Below are positions 36,937 to 45,370 of a DNA stretch of 64,000 nucleotides, piece after piece. The stretch is from Flavipsychrobacter stenotrophus (GTDB taxonomy: Bacteria > Bacteroidota > Bacteroidia > Chitinophagales > Chitinophagaceae): the NCBI RefSeq assembly GCF_002954265.1, contig NZ_PPSL01000006.1, positions 310,001 through 374,000 of the forward strand, given 5' to 3'. The translations under genes were made by a program, and so were the position numbers. Positions within the stretch are counted from its first letter, which is position 1; every line of letters starts with the position of its first letter. The notes below the pieces were generated by a model, which was given only the letters and a program-made list of their open reading frames with translations, was not told the origin of the DNA and searched no databases.

Positions 36937-37551
36937 CTACAGCAGTTTATTATTTAAAATATGGCCCTTGCACATATACCCGATACAGAAGAAGAGCACT
37001 GCAACTATCAGTACCAGGAATACCAACGGCTTAGTCGCAGTCAGCCAACCTTTGGTCTCTTTTTCCACCACTTCTTTCAGCGTCCCTACACTATCACTAC
37101 GCTTGTCTACAAGGCTTTTAATGGCGTATAAGCTATCATACCGGCGGTGAAGCAAAACACTATCCTTTGTCTTCCTGGTTATCACCTGCTGCATGCTGTC
37201 CGCCTTGCACTCAAAGTGTCGGTTACCTTGTTTGTCTGTGGTAGTAGTAAGCGTGGTATTGCCATTTCTCACAGTTGTGTTTACCGGCTGATCCTTTGCT
37301 TCAGTCAGAGATACGCTGCTACCGGCCACTGGCTCACTGGTCGTTTCTTCACTGCTCCAGCTGCGTATAAAATCTTCCATCATTGCGGCACGGCGCATAC
37401 TATCAGCTTTCCGCACACTATCCTGCTTCACTTCCCAGTTCACACTAGTAGTTTTACTGCCCTTTGTTGCCCGGCACGATCCCATACAGAACAAGAAGAT
37501 AAAGGCTATAATGCCGGTTAAGATCACACTAAGAATTCCCTTTACTATCAT
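36937..37551 (-). CDS. Candidate unimolecular spanin
   Basis: 204 aa. The N-terminus is a signal segment ending in a lipobox-like MGSC (Cys26). A long polar, partly helical region follows, and the C-terminus carries a single hydrophobic helix (about 175-194, PLVFLVLIVAVLFFCIGYM). A lipoprotein with a C-terminal inner-membrane anchor is the plan of u-spanins, which fuse inner and outer membranes at lysis. It lies between holin and endolysin and overlaps the holin gene by 4 bp. Confidence 0.6.
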   Translation of the reverse strand: MIVKGILSVILTGIIAFIFLFCMGSCRATKGSKTTSVNWEVKQDSVRKADSMRRAAMMEDFIRSWSSEETTSEPVAGSSVSLTEAKDQPVNTTVRNGNTTLTTTTDKQGNRHFECKADSMQQVITRKTKDSVLLHRRYDSLYAIKSLVDKRSDSVGTLKEVVEKETKGWLTATKPLVFLVLIVAVLFFCIGYMCKGHILNNKLL

Positions 37552-37802
37552 GGTTGTGGTGTGTTGTTGTTATTAATATTTTTGTCTTTATCCTTACTCC
37601 CTTTGCTACTTCCCCATCTGAAATTCACAAGGGTGTTATAGTTCGTAACCAGTGCGCCAACTATCAGGGCTATACCATCTAGTGGCCGCTTTGTTACTAT
37701 AGAATACCATCCGAAACCGATAATGGCACTAATAAGGATGATCATCTGTGATGCGAGTAAAACATCCTTACCCTTTACTGCATCTAATAGCTTTTGTATC
37801 AT
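37548..37802 (-). CDS. Holin
   Basis: 84 aa with two membrane helices (about 17-35 and 42-58) and a charged Lys/Asp/Asn-rich C-terminus. Position beside spanin and endolysin supports a holin. Overlaps both neighbours by 4 bp. Confidence 0.7.
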   Translation of the reverse strand: MIQKLLDAVKGKDVLLASQMIILISAIIGFGWYSIVTKRPLDGIALIVGALVTNYNTLVNFRWGSSKGSKDKDKNINNNNTPQP

Positions 37803-38083
37803 GTCCAGTGTTCTTTAAGAGCCTTCACATTGCAGCATTCGTCCAGACTCCCACACTTCATTTTGCTGCGTTTCCTTTGCTGTAGCTTCCAGCTTATCTT
37901 CATGGAATAGTCCACTATAGCCAGTATCGTCAATATGCAGCTCAGGCCAAACATACCCGCCTTAAAATATGGACTGGCCTTAGCCAAAAACTGAGAAAGA
38001 GCCGATGTTGATGTCCAGCTGCTCGCCACCAGGAGAAGACCGGTAACGTCTGATGTTATGCTATGATAGTTGTTATGCGCCAT
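37799..38083 (-). CDS. Small membrane protein of the lysis cassette
   Basis: 94 aa with one strong hydrophobic segment (FKAGMFGLSCILTILAIVDYS) and a weaker one near residues 12-35, then a basic, Cys-containing tail. It could be a second holin or antiholin. First gene of the cassette. Confidence 0.55.
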   Translation of the reverse strand: MAHNNYHSITSDVTGLLLVASSWTSTSALSQFLAKASPYFKAGMFGLSCILTILAIVDYSMKISWKLQQRKRSKMKCGSLDECCNVKALKEHWT

Positions 38084-38102
38084 TTAATAGAACCGTTTTG
38101 CA

Positions 38103-38139
38103 CCCACTAATCCCGCCTTGTTCGGGCGGGTTAGCGGGT
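38103..38139. terminator. Extended GC-rich hairpin before the lysis cassette
   Basis: TCCCGCC/GGGCGGG with flanking ACCC-CTAA/TTAGCGGGT pairing forms a long stem just after the stop at 38140. Likely terminator or insulating hairpin. Confidence 0.5.
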
Positions 38140-38715
38140 CTAATCGTATTGAGGTGGCGAGGTGTCACCCGATGGCCAGTCAGGTAAGAGTACCTCCCAA
38201 TCCTCCTGCTGTTTATATCTGATCAACAGTTTCCCTTTCCATCGTGCCTGGCTCAGCGCGTGTCGGTTAGCCAACGAGAACAGAACACGGTAATTTGTGT
38301 ATGGATTGCCATTGCCGGAATTCACTGCATAGGTGAACACATTCTTCGCGGTATTGGCACAGGTAAACGTCGTCAGTGTACAGAAGTCAGTTCCGGTCGA
38401 TGTATCTACCGACCCCTGCACAACCACCGTCACACTATCAACCCTGCCTGCAAGGCTATCCACCGTAAACCCGAAAGTCACGCTGTTGTAACGACCTCTT
38501 ACACGTGCGCTCAGCGTATCCTTAGTTGTCAGCAATATGCTGTCCGCAGTAGTGCGCAGAGGCATATCAGTTGGCTTCCAGGTATCCTTAAGCGTCCTGC
38601 TACCGCCATTGTTGAAGTCGCCACCTACAGCATAATTCTGTATATCCGACAGCTGAGCCATTGAAGTGGTGGCCAGTCCAAGCATTGCCACCGCTATTAA
38701 AATCATTTTCTTCAT
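38140..38715 (-). CDS. Exported phage protein of unknown function
   Basis: About 191 aa from ATG 38715 (an ATG three codons upstream at 38724 is also in frame). Signal peptide MKKMILIAVAMLGLATTSMA, cleavage near SMA-QL. The mature part is beta-rich with a likely disulfide pair (CTLTTFTC). It lies between the capsid gene and the lysis genes. Confidence 0.65.
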   Translation of the reverse strand: MKKMILIAVAMLGLATTSMAQLSDIQNYAVGGDFNNGGSRTLKDTWKPTDMPLRTTADSILLTTKDTLSARVRGRYNSVTFGFTVDSLAGRVDSVTVVVQGSVDTSTGTDFCTLTTFTCANTAKNVFTYAVNSGNGNPYTNYRVLFSLANRHALSQARWKGKLLIRYKQQEDWEVLLPDWPSGDTSPPQYD

Positions 38716-38750
38716 ACGTATCATAATTTTTTGATCAAGTCTTTTGCCAC

Positions 38751-38783
38751 CTTAAGCCGTTCCAGTGACGGTAACGGCTTAAG
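38751..38783. terminator. Hairpin downstream of the capsid gene
   Basis: CTTAAGCCGTT pairs perfectly with AACGGCTTAAG over an 11-nt loop, 32 bp after the capsid stop. There is no U-tract on the minus strand, so it may protect the capsid mRNA 3' end rather than terminate. Confidence 0.5.
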
Positions 38784-38814
38784 ATCATCTATTGTAATTT
38801 GACTTTATCTGAGA

Positions 38815-39975
38815 CTATACTCCAACTGCTGGAGCCTTCTGTACGATCGCACCGATACCAAGCTCAGTGTCCCTGCGTGGAGCGCCACCGGCTCTTGTCA
38901 AGGCAGAGGCTACATCACCGTAGTTCTTAGGATCATTGTCCTGAGAGTACACTTCTGTTTGTCCTACCGCGCGGCTTACAGCGCCCTTCCACCAGAATAT
39001 CGCCGCTGCGTTATCCGTAGATGCCCCGGCTGCTCCTATGGCCTTTACTACCGGCAAGTCAGCATTTGTATAAGAAAGCACCTTACTGCGCATGAAGATC
39101 TTAAAGCCATACAGCATACCAACCTGTCCCGTCTTAGGGTCCATTGATGCACTGAAGTCTGTGAACTGAGTAGCACTCATATCTTTCACAAGTTGTGAAT
39201 ACATGGTTGCATCAAGCAGCATACTACGATCAGCCATTGGCACATCAAGTGAATTCAGCAAAGTGCTGGCCTGTAGTACATCATACATACCAAATGCAAG
39301 CCTGTAGCCTGATGCTCCGGCTAAGTGAGCATTTACCTTTAATGGCGCAGCGTCCTGGTCGTTCTTTGGCACACCCGATGTTCTGAGGATATTGTTGTTA
39401 ACAGTTTCACCATCAGACAATAAGGCTGTACCGGTAGGTGCCCATTTGTAAAGTATCTGGCTGGCAATCCTTTCACTCAGTTTACTTTGGTTTTCATAAA
39501 GTAATGAATCCATCTGGTTGTAAGAAAGCTCTACCTTTTCCGCATTACGAACAATGAATGGAGGCACCCTGAATTCGCTGATATCATAGGTCTTTTCTCT
39601 GTCAGCGGCAGCGTTTACATCTGCGCCACCCGCAGGATACACACCATCAACAATGATATCTCCGGTCTCATTCGCATTGGGTACATGCACCGTTTTTACC
39701 GTTACATACTGGCTATCATCAATTGACTCCTTCAAAAACTCATTGTTCATGAACATATTATGCTCAATTCGCTCTACCCACATCTCCGTTTGCAGGGCCA
39801 TCATGGCCAGTCCCTTAGTGTTACCAGGAATAGCGCTCAGCAGGAAGCTAACTCCACCGCCAATCCCGAAGGCTGCTAATGATCCGCCAAACGCAGCCAT
39901 TGCAATAAAGCCTACTACAGCCGCTATCACCATAGCCCAGCCGAGTCGCGTAATACTTAATTTCTTGTTCTTCAT
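38815..39975 (-). CDS. Major capsid protein with hydrophobic N-terminal extension
   Basis: 386 aa. From about residue 58 (MALQTEMWVERIEHNMF) it reads as an HK97-type coat protein, with FRVPPFIVRNAEKVELSYNQMDSLL in the middle. The first 50 residues are hydrophobic (two membrane-like segments), which is odd for a capsid subunit. The extension may be removed by the prohead protease coded just upstream. Assignment rests on position after the protease and on overall character. Confidence 0.7.
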   Translation of the reverse strand: MKNKKLSITRLGWAMVIAAVVGFIAMAAFGGSLAAFGIGGGVSFLLSAIPGNTKGLAMMALQTEMWVERIEHNMFMNNEFLKESIDDSQYVTVKTVHVPNANETGDIIVDGVYPAGGADVNAAADREKTYDISEFRVPPFIVRNAEKVELSYNQMDSLLYENQSKLSERIASQILYKWAPTGTALLSDGETVNNNILRTSGVPKNDQDAAPLKVNAHLAGASGYRLAFGMYDVLQASTLLNSLDVPMADRSMLLDATMYSQLVKDMSATQFTDFSASMDPKTGQVGMLYGFKIFMRSKVLSYTNADLPVVKAIGAAGASTDNAAAIFWWKGAVSRAVGQTEVYSQDNDPKNYGDVASALTRAGGAPRRDTELGIGAIVQKAPAVGV

Positions 39976-40045
39976 GTTATGTATAAAAATTATTAGTTGA
40001 AAATGTTTACCTATTTGTCACTATTAGCCTATCGAAGGGCGACTA

Positions 40046-41173
40046 CTACTTAACTCCGTACCTCGCCTCCTTCATCTGCGCATATGCTTCAGGAGAGAGT
40101 TTTTTCAGATCAGCCATTTCGCCGGTCTGCATTAGAGCATCCCATCCTTTGCCCACCATATTTGTTACTTCCTGAGAGAAAACGCCTTCCTTATCCGCCT
40201 GTCTGATCTGGGAAGTGACGGAAGTAAATACACCCCTTGCCTTTAATAACTTCTCCAGGGCATCCGGGTTTTCTTCATACTGCTCAGCTAGCACATCATA
40301 CTCAGCTACGGATATTTTCTTATCCTTTTTCGCCTCTGTCAGCATGGCAATCACCTGGTTAGTCACGTTCTCCTTTCTCAGGGTCTTCAGTTCCGCACTC
40401 ACAGTGTCGTATTTCGTAGCCCTGGCATGCAGGGCTTTAATTGCACCCTTTATTGAGGCGCTGTCTGAGCTTGCTGAAACTCCCGTTCCAAGCATCTTAC
40501 CGAGTTCGGCATCGAACTCTAATTGGATCATATCCATATTGACTTCAGTTTTAATTTTTGATTGTTTATCCTGGAATAACATATAAATGCCGTCAGCATC
40601 AAGATCAGAGTCGGCAGGCATCTCCATTTCTTCCCCATCATACACACCATCTATCAGCTTTGCATCCATTGCTTGCGTTGCTGTGTAGAAATTATCTTTC
40701 CCGTTCAGAAACTCTGCCATTACCTCTTCTGTGGGTTTGCCGGTTCGCCTGCTGTACACTTCGCACATATCCTTTTCAATACCATCCACATAGTCTGCTT
40801 TAGCCCTCAGATCGGCAGCAGTACCAAATGCTCCACCAATAGGCTTGTGCATCATCAGGCGGGCATATTTGCTCATGTACAACTTAGCACCCGCAAATGC
40901 AAGAACACTGGCCATGCTAGCCGCCACGCCGTCTATATACACATTGCAGATCATTCCGCAAGAGCGCTGCACTGTATACATCGCTACACCATCACTTGTT
41001 TCGCCACCTTTACTGTTAATGCGCAGGTTATACTCAGTAAAGCCTTGCTTTTTCAGCCAGGCAATTTCCACAGCAAATGCAAGGCTCATTTCACTGTCGA
41101 TCACTCCGTACAGCAGTATCTCCGGAAGTTCCGTAGGTACCATTCTCCTAATTGATCTCGTTGCTCCTGGCAT
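40046..41173 (-). CDS. ClpP-type prohead protease fused to scaffold-like tail
   Basis: 375 aa. Residues about 18-190 are a ClpP fold with catalytic Ser86 in GVAASMASV and His109 in MMHKP. The remaining 180 residues are charged and helical (KAIKALHARATKYDTVSAELKTLRKE), resembling an internal scaffold. Mu codes a comparable protease/scaffold overlap in gene I/Z. First gene of the leftward late operon. Confidence 0.85.
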   Translation of the reverse strand: MPGATRSIRRMVPTELPEILLYGVIDSEMSLAFAVEIAWLKKQGFTEYNLRINSKGGETSDGVAMYTVQRSCGMICNVYIDGVAASMASVLAFAGAKLYMSKYARLMMHKPIGGAFGTAADLRAKADYVDGIEKDMCEVYSRRTGKPTEEVMAEFLNGKDNFYTATQAMDAKLIDGVYDGEEMEMPADSDLDADGIYMLFQDKQSKIKTEVNMDMIQLEFDAELGKMLGTGVSASSDSASIKGAIKALHARATKYDTVSAELKTLRKENVTNQVIAMLTEAKKDKKISVAEYDVLAEQYEENPDALEKLLKARGVFTSVTSQIRQADKEGVFSQEVTNMVGKGWDALMQTGEMADLKKLSPEAYAQMKEARYGVK

Positions 41174-41456
41174 GTCTTTGTTGGTTTTTAAAAATGCCTG
41201 CGGTTACTTTAATTTTCGACCGCAGGGCTTATCTATCAGTGTCATGGCGAAGCGTAAAAACTCCCTTTCCTTTCGCTGATGATGTAAAATTGCATTCCCC
41301 CTCGCGCGTAGCCAAATCCTTTATCGGCGGCACTCTTCAAGGAATTGCATTATACCGCACACCCCTCCGCATTATACTTTTTGCACCCCAAAAAGTGCAG
41401 ATTTAAAAGTCAATTTTGCCCAGTAGCGGCAAAGCCGCTACCAAAACAACAGGCTT
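41174..41456. promoter_or_regulatory. Divergent late-gene control region
   Basis: 283 bp between the leftward protease and rightward small terminase genes. It must hold both late promoters. Visible are a CCTGCGGT/ACCGCAGG hairpin (41197-41226) in the protease leader and a GTAGCGGC-AAA-GCCGCTAC hairpin (41423-41441) ending 15 bp before the terminase ATG. A TATACTTTTTG stretch at about 41376 resembles a -7 element. Confidence 0.5.
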
Positions 41457-41909
41457 ATGACGCAAAAAGACAAGCAGGAAATGCAGCAAAAACGGGAGTA
41501 TGCCCGCATCATGTATGTGCATGGTAACCTTAACCAGATAGCCATTGCTGTAGAGCTCAATGTGTCCGAACAAACTATTTCCGAATGGAAAAAAGATGGG
41601 AAGTGGGAACGGTTGAAAACAGGCAAAACCATATCAGATCAGGAGATCGTTGCGCAGCTTGAAGAATTGCTCCAGCTGCTCATTGATCAAGGCAAGAAGT
41701 ACCTCGAGGATGACGACCCGAAAACAAATCCCGATGCCGACCGTATCATCAAGACCACTAAGGCTATTGCTTATCTCAAAAAGAAAGCAGGCCCTGCACA
41801 GATGTACCAGACCGGCATTGCCTTCATTACCTGGTTGGGAAAAGAAAATTCGGAAATAGCAAGACAAGTCGCACCGCTCTTCCAGGCATTCATTAGATCA
41901 CTCGTTTAA
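41457..41909 (+). CDS. Terminase small subunit-like (HTH)
   Basis: 150 aa. A helix-turn-helix (YVHGNLNQIAIAVELNVSEQ followed by TISEWKKDGKWERL) at residues about 15-45 resembles DUF1804/small terminase proteins that bind pac DNA. Helical C-terminus. First gene of the rightward head operon, 14 bp before the large subunit. Confidence 0.7.
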   Translation: MTQKDKQEMQQKREYARIMYVHGNLNQIAIAVELNVSEQTISEWKKDGKWERLKTGKTISDQEIVAQLEELLQLLIDQGKKYLEDDDPKTNPDADRIIKTTKAIAYLKKKAGPAQMYQTGIAFITWLGKENSEIARQVAPLFQAFIRSLV

Positions 41910-41923
41910 ACAGCATTTAAATC

Positions 41924-43540
41924 ATGCACGACAACATTGAACAATCACCTGTCGAATGGCTGGTATATAAAGAAAAAGACCCTGCCGAATGGGAAAAGGA
42001 GTTTAATGCACTGGTAGTAAACGTTGCGAATGCTACAGCTGCCGACAGCAGCGAAACAGAAGAAGAAAAGCAGGCACGTATTAAGAGGCTTGAAGCCCCC
42101 GGCAATCAGGAAGAGTGGATAAAATACTACTTCCCAAAGTACTCCTTTGCCGCTCCTGCCGCGTTTCAAAAGAATGCAACCTTGCGCCTTATTAATGCCT
42201 GTAAAGAGATGCAAGCAAAAGGCTGGGGTAAGTACTCTATGTCCCGTAAATGGGGTCGTGGTTTGGCAAAAAGTACCCGCCGCATGATGGAAGTATTTTA
42301 CCTCCACTTCGTTTTAAAACTGCCTATTAATGGCCTGTTCTGCTCCAAGTCTGAGAGCAATGCCATTGACCTGATGGCTCCATACATGGCTAACTTAGAA
42401 GGCAATCAGAAGCTGATTAAGGACTACGGTGTACAGAAGAACCTGGGCAACTGGGATATGAAGAAATTCATATCCAAAAGTGGCATGGGCTATAAGGCCG
42501 TAGGTACTACCCAGAACCCGAGAGGTTCAAAGAACGAAGAGATGCGTATAAACGTCATCCAGTGCGATGATGCTGATGATGATGCAGTTTGTCGCAATGC
42601 CGACCTACTCAATCAGGCATGGAGGTGGTACGAAAAGCAGGTCTTACCCTGCGTTGAGATCTCGCGACCTTACTTCATATTTTTTGATAATAATGTCATT
42701 GCTGAAGATTCACTGGCCGTTCGTTTCTCAAAGACAGCCAAAGACAATGAAACCATCAATATCAGGGACGAAAACGAGAAATCGACGTGGCCTGAAAAGA
42801 ACACAGAAGAGATCATTGAGGAGATGCTCGACGGTATGAGTTATGAATCGATCCAGGGGGAGTATTACAACAACCCTATGGCGCAGGAAATAACCTTCCC
42901 CGATATTACATGGGGCGAATGCCCCGCACTGGAGGACTTGGACGATGCTACATGCTATTCCGATCCTGCGCCATCTAATAAAGAATTGCCCACTGCAAAG
43001 TCTGGGGGTGGCAATAGTAATAAGGCCACTTTTATAATTGGCAGAAAAGGAGCCCGTTTCTATATCTATTACGGTTTCCTTGGTGGCATGAATACAGCCA
43101 AATTTGTCGATGGGCTTTTTAGCTGCCGAGACTATGTTGGCAATAGACGCACTATTGATTTCTATATAGAAAACAACTCACTGCAAGATCCATTCTTTGA
43201 ACAGGTTCTACAAGAAAAGATATATGAAGCAGGTGAGACAAAAGGTTACCTATATCCAAGCCAGGACACGCGTAAAAAGCCCGACAAATGGGTGCGAATA
43301 GAATCTACCCTTGAACCCATTAACAGGAAGGGTAATCTAATTTTCAACATTGCAGAGAAAGGCAACGCTAACATGATAAGACTGGAAGCTCAATTTAGAG
43401 GGGCTAAACCGACTAGTAAGAAACTAGACGGCCCGGATTGTATCGAGGGTGGAGTTCACGTTCTAAAAGTCCGCAATGTAGCCCATGCCGCCGAAGTCCT
43501 GTTCCAGGAAAGGTTCCAATCAGACGCATACCATTATTAA
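41924..43540 (+). CDS. Terminase large subunit
   Basis: 538 aa packaging motor. The ATPase domain has a deviant Walker A GRGLAKS (111-117) and a Walker B VIQCDDAD. An RNase H-like nuclease domain should occupy the C-terminal half (FIIGRKGARFYIYYGFLGG). Mu equivalent: gp28. Confidence 0.85.
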   Translation: MHDNIEQSPVEWLVYKEKDPAEWEKEFNALVVNVANATAADSSETEEEKQARIKRLEAPGNQEEWIKYYFPKYSFAAPAAFQKNATLRLINACKEMQAKGWGKYSMSRKWGRGLAKSTRRMMEVFYLHFVLKLPINGLFCSKSESNAIDLMAPYMANLEGNQKLIKDYGVQKNLGNWDMKKFISKSGMGYKAVGTTQNPRGSKNEEMRINVIQCDDADDDAVCRNADLLNQAWRWYEKQVLPCVEISRPYFIFFDNNVIAEDSLAVRFSKTAKDNETINIRDENEKSTWPEKNTEEIIEEMLDGMSYESIQGEYYNNPMAQEITFPDITWGECPALEDLDDATCYSDPAPSNKELPTAKSGGGNSNKATFIIGRKGARFYIYYGFLGGMNTAKFVDGLFSCRDYVGNRRTIDFYIENNSLQDPFFEQVLQEKIYEAGETKGYLYPSQDTRKKPDKWVRIESTLEPINRKGNLIFNIAEKGNANMIRLEAQFRGAKPTSKKLDGPDCIEGGVHVLKVRNVAHAAEVLFQERFQSDAYHY

Positions 43541-43558
43541 CACACAAATTTTTCAAAA

Positions 43559-44008
43559 ATGCCTTACACTCCAATAATAGTGCCCGCCGATCTCTCTACT
43601 CACGTTTACGCGCCCATCATTAATGAGATCGCCGAAAACAACAACGACACAATAGTAAGTGCCATCAGCATGGCCATTGATGAAGCAAAGATGTACCTCA
43701 CCCGGTACGATCTCATTGCAATCTTTGGTGATCCTGGTACCAACGTAGCGGCCACATTTACTCCCGATGCCATGTTGCTAAACATCATCAAGACCATTGC
43801 CGTCTGGAATCTTATGAATCTGGCAAATCCTAACCTTGACTATGAACAGTGGCAAAACCGTTACAAGCAAATGATCAGCAGCCTGAAGGACATACAAAAG
43901 GGCTTAGCCGATCCCCGCTGGCCATACCAGGACTATACCGATACCACCACCCCCGACAGCATAGAGGTATATGCTGTGTCTAACGAAAAAGCAAATAATT
44001 CATATTAA
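43559..44008 (+). CDS. gp36-like (DUF1320-type) head-tail adaptor
   Basis: 149 aa, mostly helical, with ISMAIDEAKMYLTRYD near the start as in DUF1320 proteins and a C-terminal DPRWPYQDY patch. It lies between terminase and portal genes. Its stop is adjacent to the portal start. Confidence 0.6.
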   Translation: MPYTPIIVPADLSTHVYAPIINEIAENNNDTIVSAISMAIDEAKMYLTRYDLIAIFGDPGTNVAATFTPDAMLLNIIKTIAVWNLMNLANPNLDYEQWQNRYKQMISSLKDIQKGLADPRWPYQDYTDTTTPDSIEVYAVSNEKANNSY

Positions 44009-44009
44009 T

Positions 44010-45350
44010 ATGAGCAAGAAACCAGTTAATAGCACACAAACGTCCAACGAGCCACAGACAGGAAAAGGGCAGGTACAGGTTACCCAGGAGATGGTATTAC
44101 GTTCTGTCAATCGAAGCAAAAAAGATGTAAGAACATGGCGCACAGCAATTGTCGCAGCTGAATCAGTATATGTACCTAATACGGTTCCGTTATATGATCT
44201 GTACACCGATATATTACTGGATGCCCATCTCTCCGGACTGATCAAAAAACGCATCTCCAGTGTGCGCAATAAGAAAATGGTCTTTAAGGTAGGTGAAGAC
44301 AAGGTGGATGAAATGGACTCGCTCATCCAGTCCAAGGCGTTTAGTGATGTGATCAAACAGATCATGCTTGCCAAAATGTGGGGAATATCAGGCATGGAGT
44401 TCATTCCTGGAGAGAGACTTACATTCAACGAAATACCACGTAAGCACATAAAGACAAAAACACAAAAGATTGTCTATGAGCAATGGGATAATGATAACGG
44501 TGTTTTCTACCCCGACTATCAGAATATCTGGGTTGTCGGTGAGCCGGGCGATCTTGGCCTGCTCTCAATTTGCGGTTTCTACGCATTGTTAAAGAAAGGT
44601 GCTATAAGTCACTGGGCCGAATATGTAGAACTATACGGCTCACCGGTCATGGTGCTGAAATACGGTGGCAATGATCTGCAAAGTAGAAAAGTAGGTCAGG
44701 GTATTGTTGACAAAGCAGGGAACAGCCTTAAGATCGTTATCCCAAAAGAAATGGACTTCCAGCTTGTGGATGGTAAAACGTCCAATGGCAATGGTGATCT
44801 CCAGGAGAAAATTGTCGAAAGGTTGAATCAGGAAATGTCCCTGATCATCACCGGCAATACCGAAACCTCCACCAATGGCAAAGGCGGCACTGGAGGGAAA
44901 TCTGTCGTGCATTCCAATGAGCAAAAGCAGCTCATTAAAGACGACATGGACGATGTGCTTGATCTGCTGAACTCCGATAAGTTCCTTGCAATACTGGCAA
45001 CATACGGTTACCCTGTTACCGGTGGCAACTTTGAATACGTTGGCGAAATTGACATTGAATTCCTTCAGCAGAAGATCAGAGTAGATCTGCCCCTCTTACA
45101 GGCAGGCTTGCCGGTATCAGCAAAATACCTCTACGAAACTTACAATATCCCGATGCCCGAAAAGGGAGATCAGATCGTTATACTTAGTGGCGCTCCCTCC
45201 ACCGATCCTGAAGAGACTGGCGAAGAACCAACAGAGCCAACCACACCAAAGCCCGCAACCAGGGAGAAAACACCTCCGGCAGAAAAGCCACTTACCGCCA
45301 GTGACGTAAAAGCCATGCTGACCGATTTTTTCGCGAACGCCCTCACCTGA
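44010..45350 (+). CDS. Portal protein, DUF935 (Mu gp29-like)
   Basis: 446 aa from ATG 44010 (MSKKPVNSTQ); an upstream in-frame ATG at 43971 overlaps the previous gene. YGSPVMVLKYGG and the segment DILLDAHLSGLIKKRISSVRN are DUF935 features. Forms the dodecameric portal. The last 60 residues are a Pro/Thr/Glu-rich tail. Confidence 0.85.
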   Translation: MSKKPVNSTQTSNEPQTGKGQVQVTQEMVLRSVNRSKKDVRTWRTAIVAAESVYVPNTVPLYDLYTDILLDAHLSGLIKKRISSVRNKKMVFKVGEDKVDEMDSLIQSKAFSDVIKQIMLAKMWGISGMEFIPGERLTFNEIPRKHIKTKTQKIVYEQWDNDNGVFYPDYQNIWVVGEPGDLGLLSICGFYALLKKGAISHWAEYVELYGSPVMVLKYGGNDLQSRKVGQGIVDKAGNSLKIVIPKEMDFQLVDGKTSNGNGDLQEKIVERLNQEMSLIITGNTETSTNGKGGTGGKSVVHSNEQKQLIKDDMDDVLDLLNSDKFLAILATYGYPVTGGNFEYVGEIDIEFLQQKIRVDLPLLQAGLPVSAKYLYETYNIPMPEKGDQIVILSGAPSTDPEETGEEPTEPTTPKPATREKTPPAEKPLTASDVKAMLTDFFANALT

Positions 45351-45370
45351 GAGGGCACTACACTATAAAA

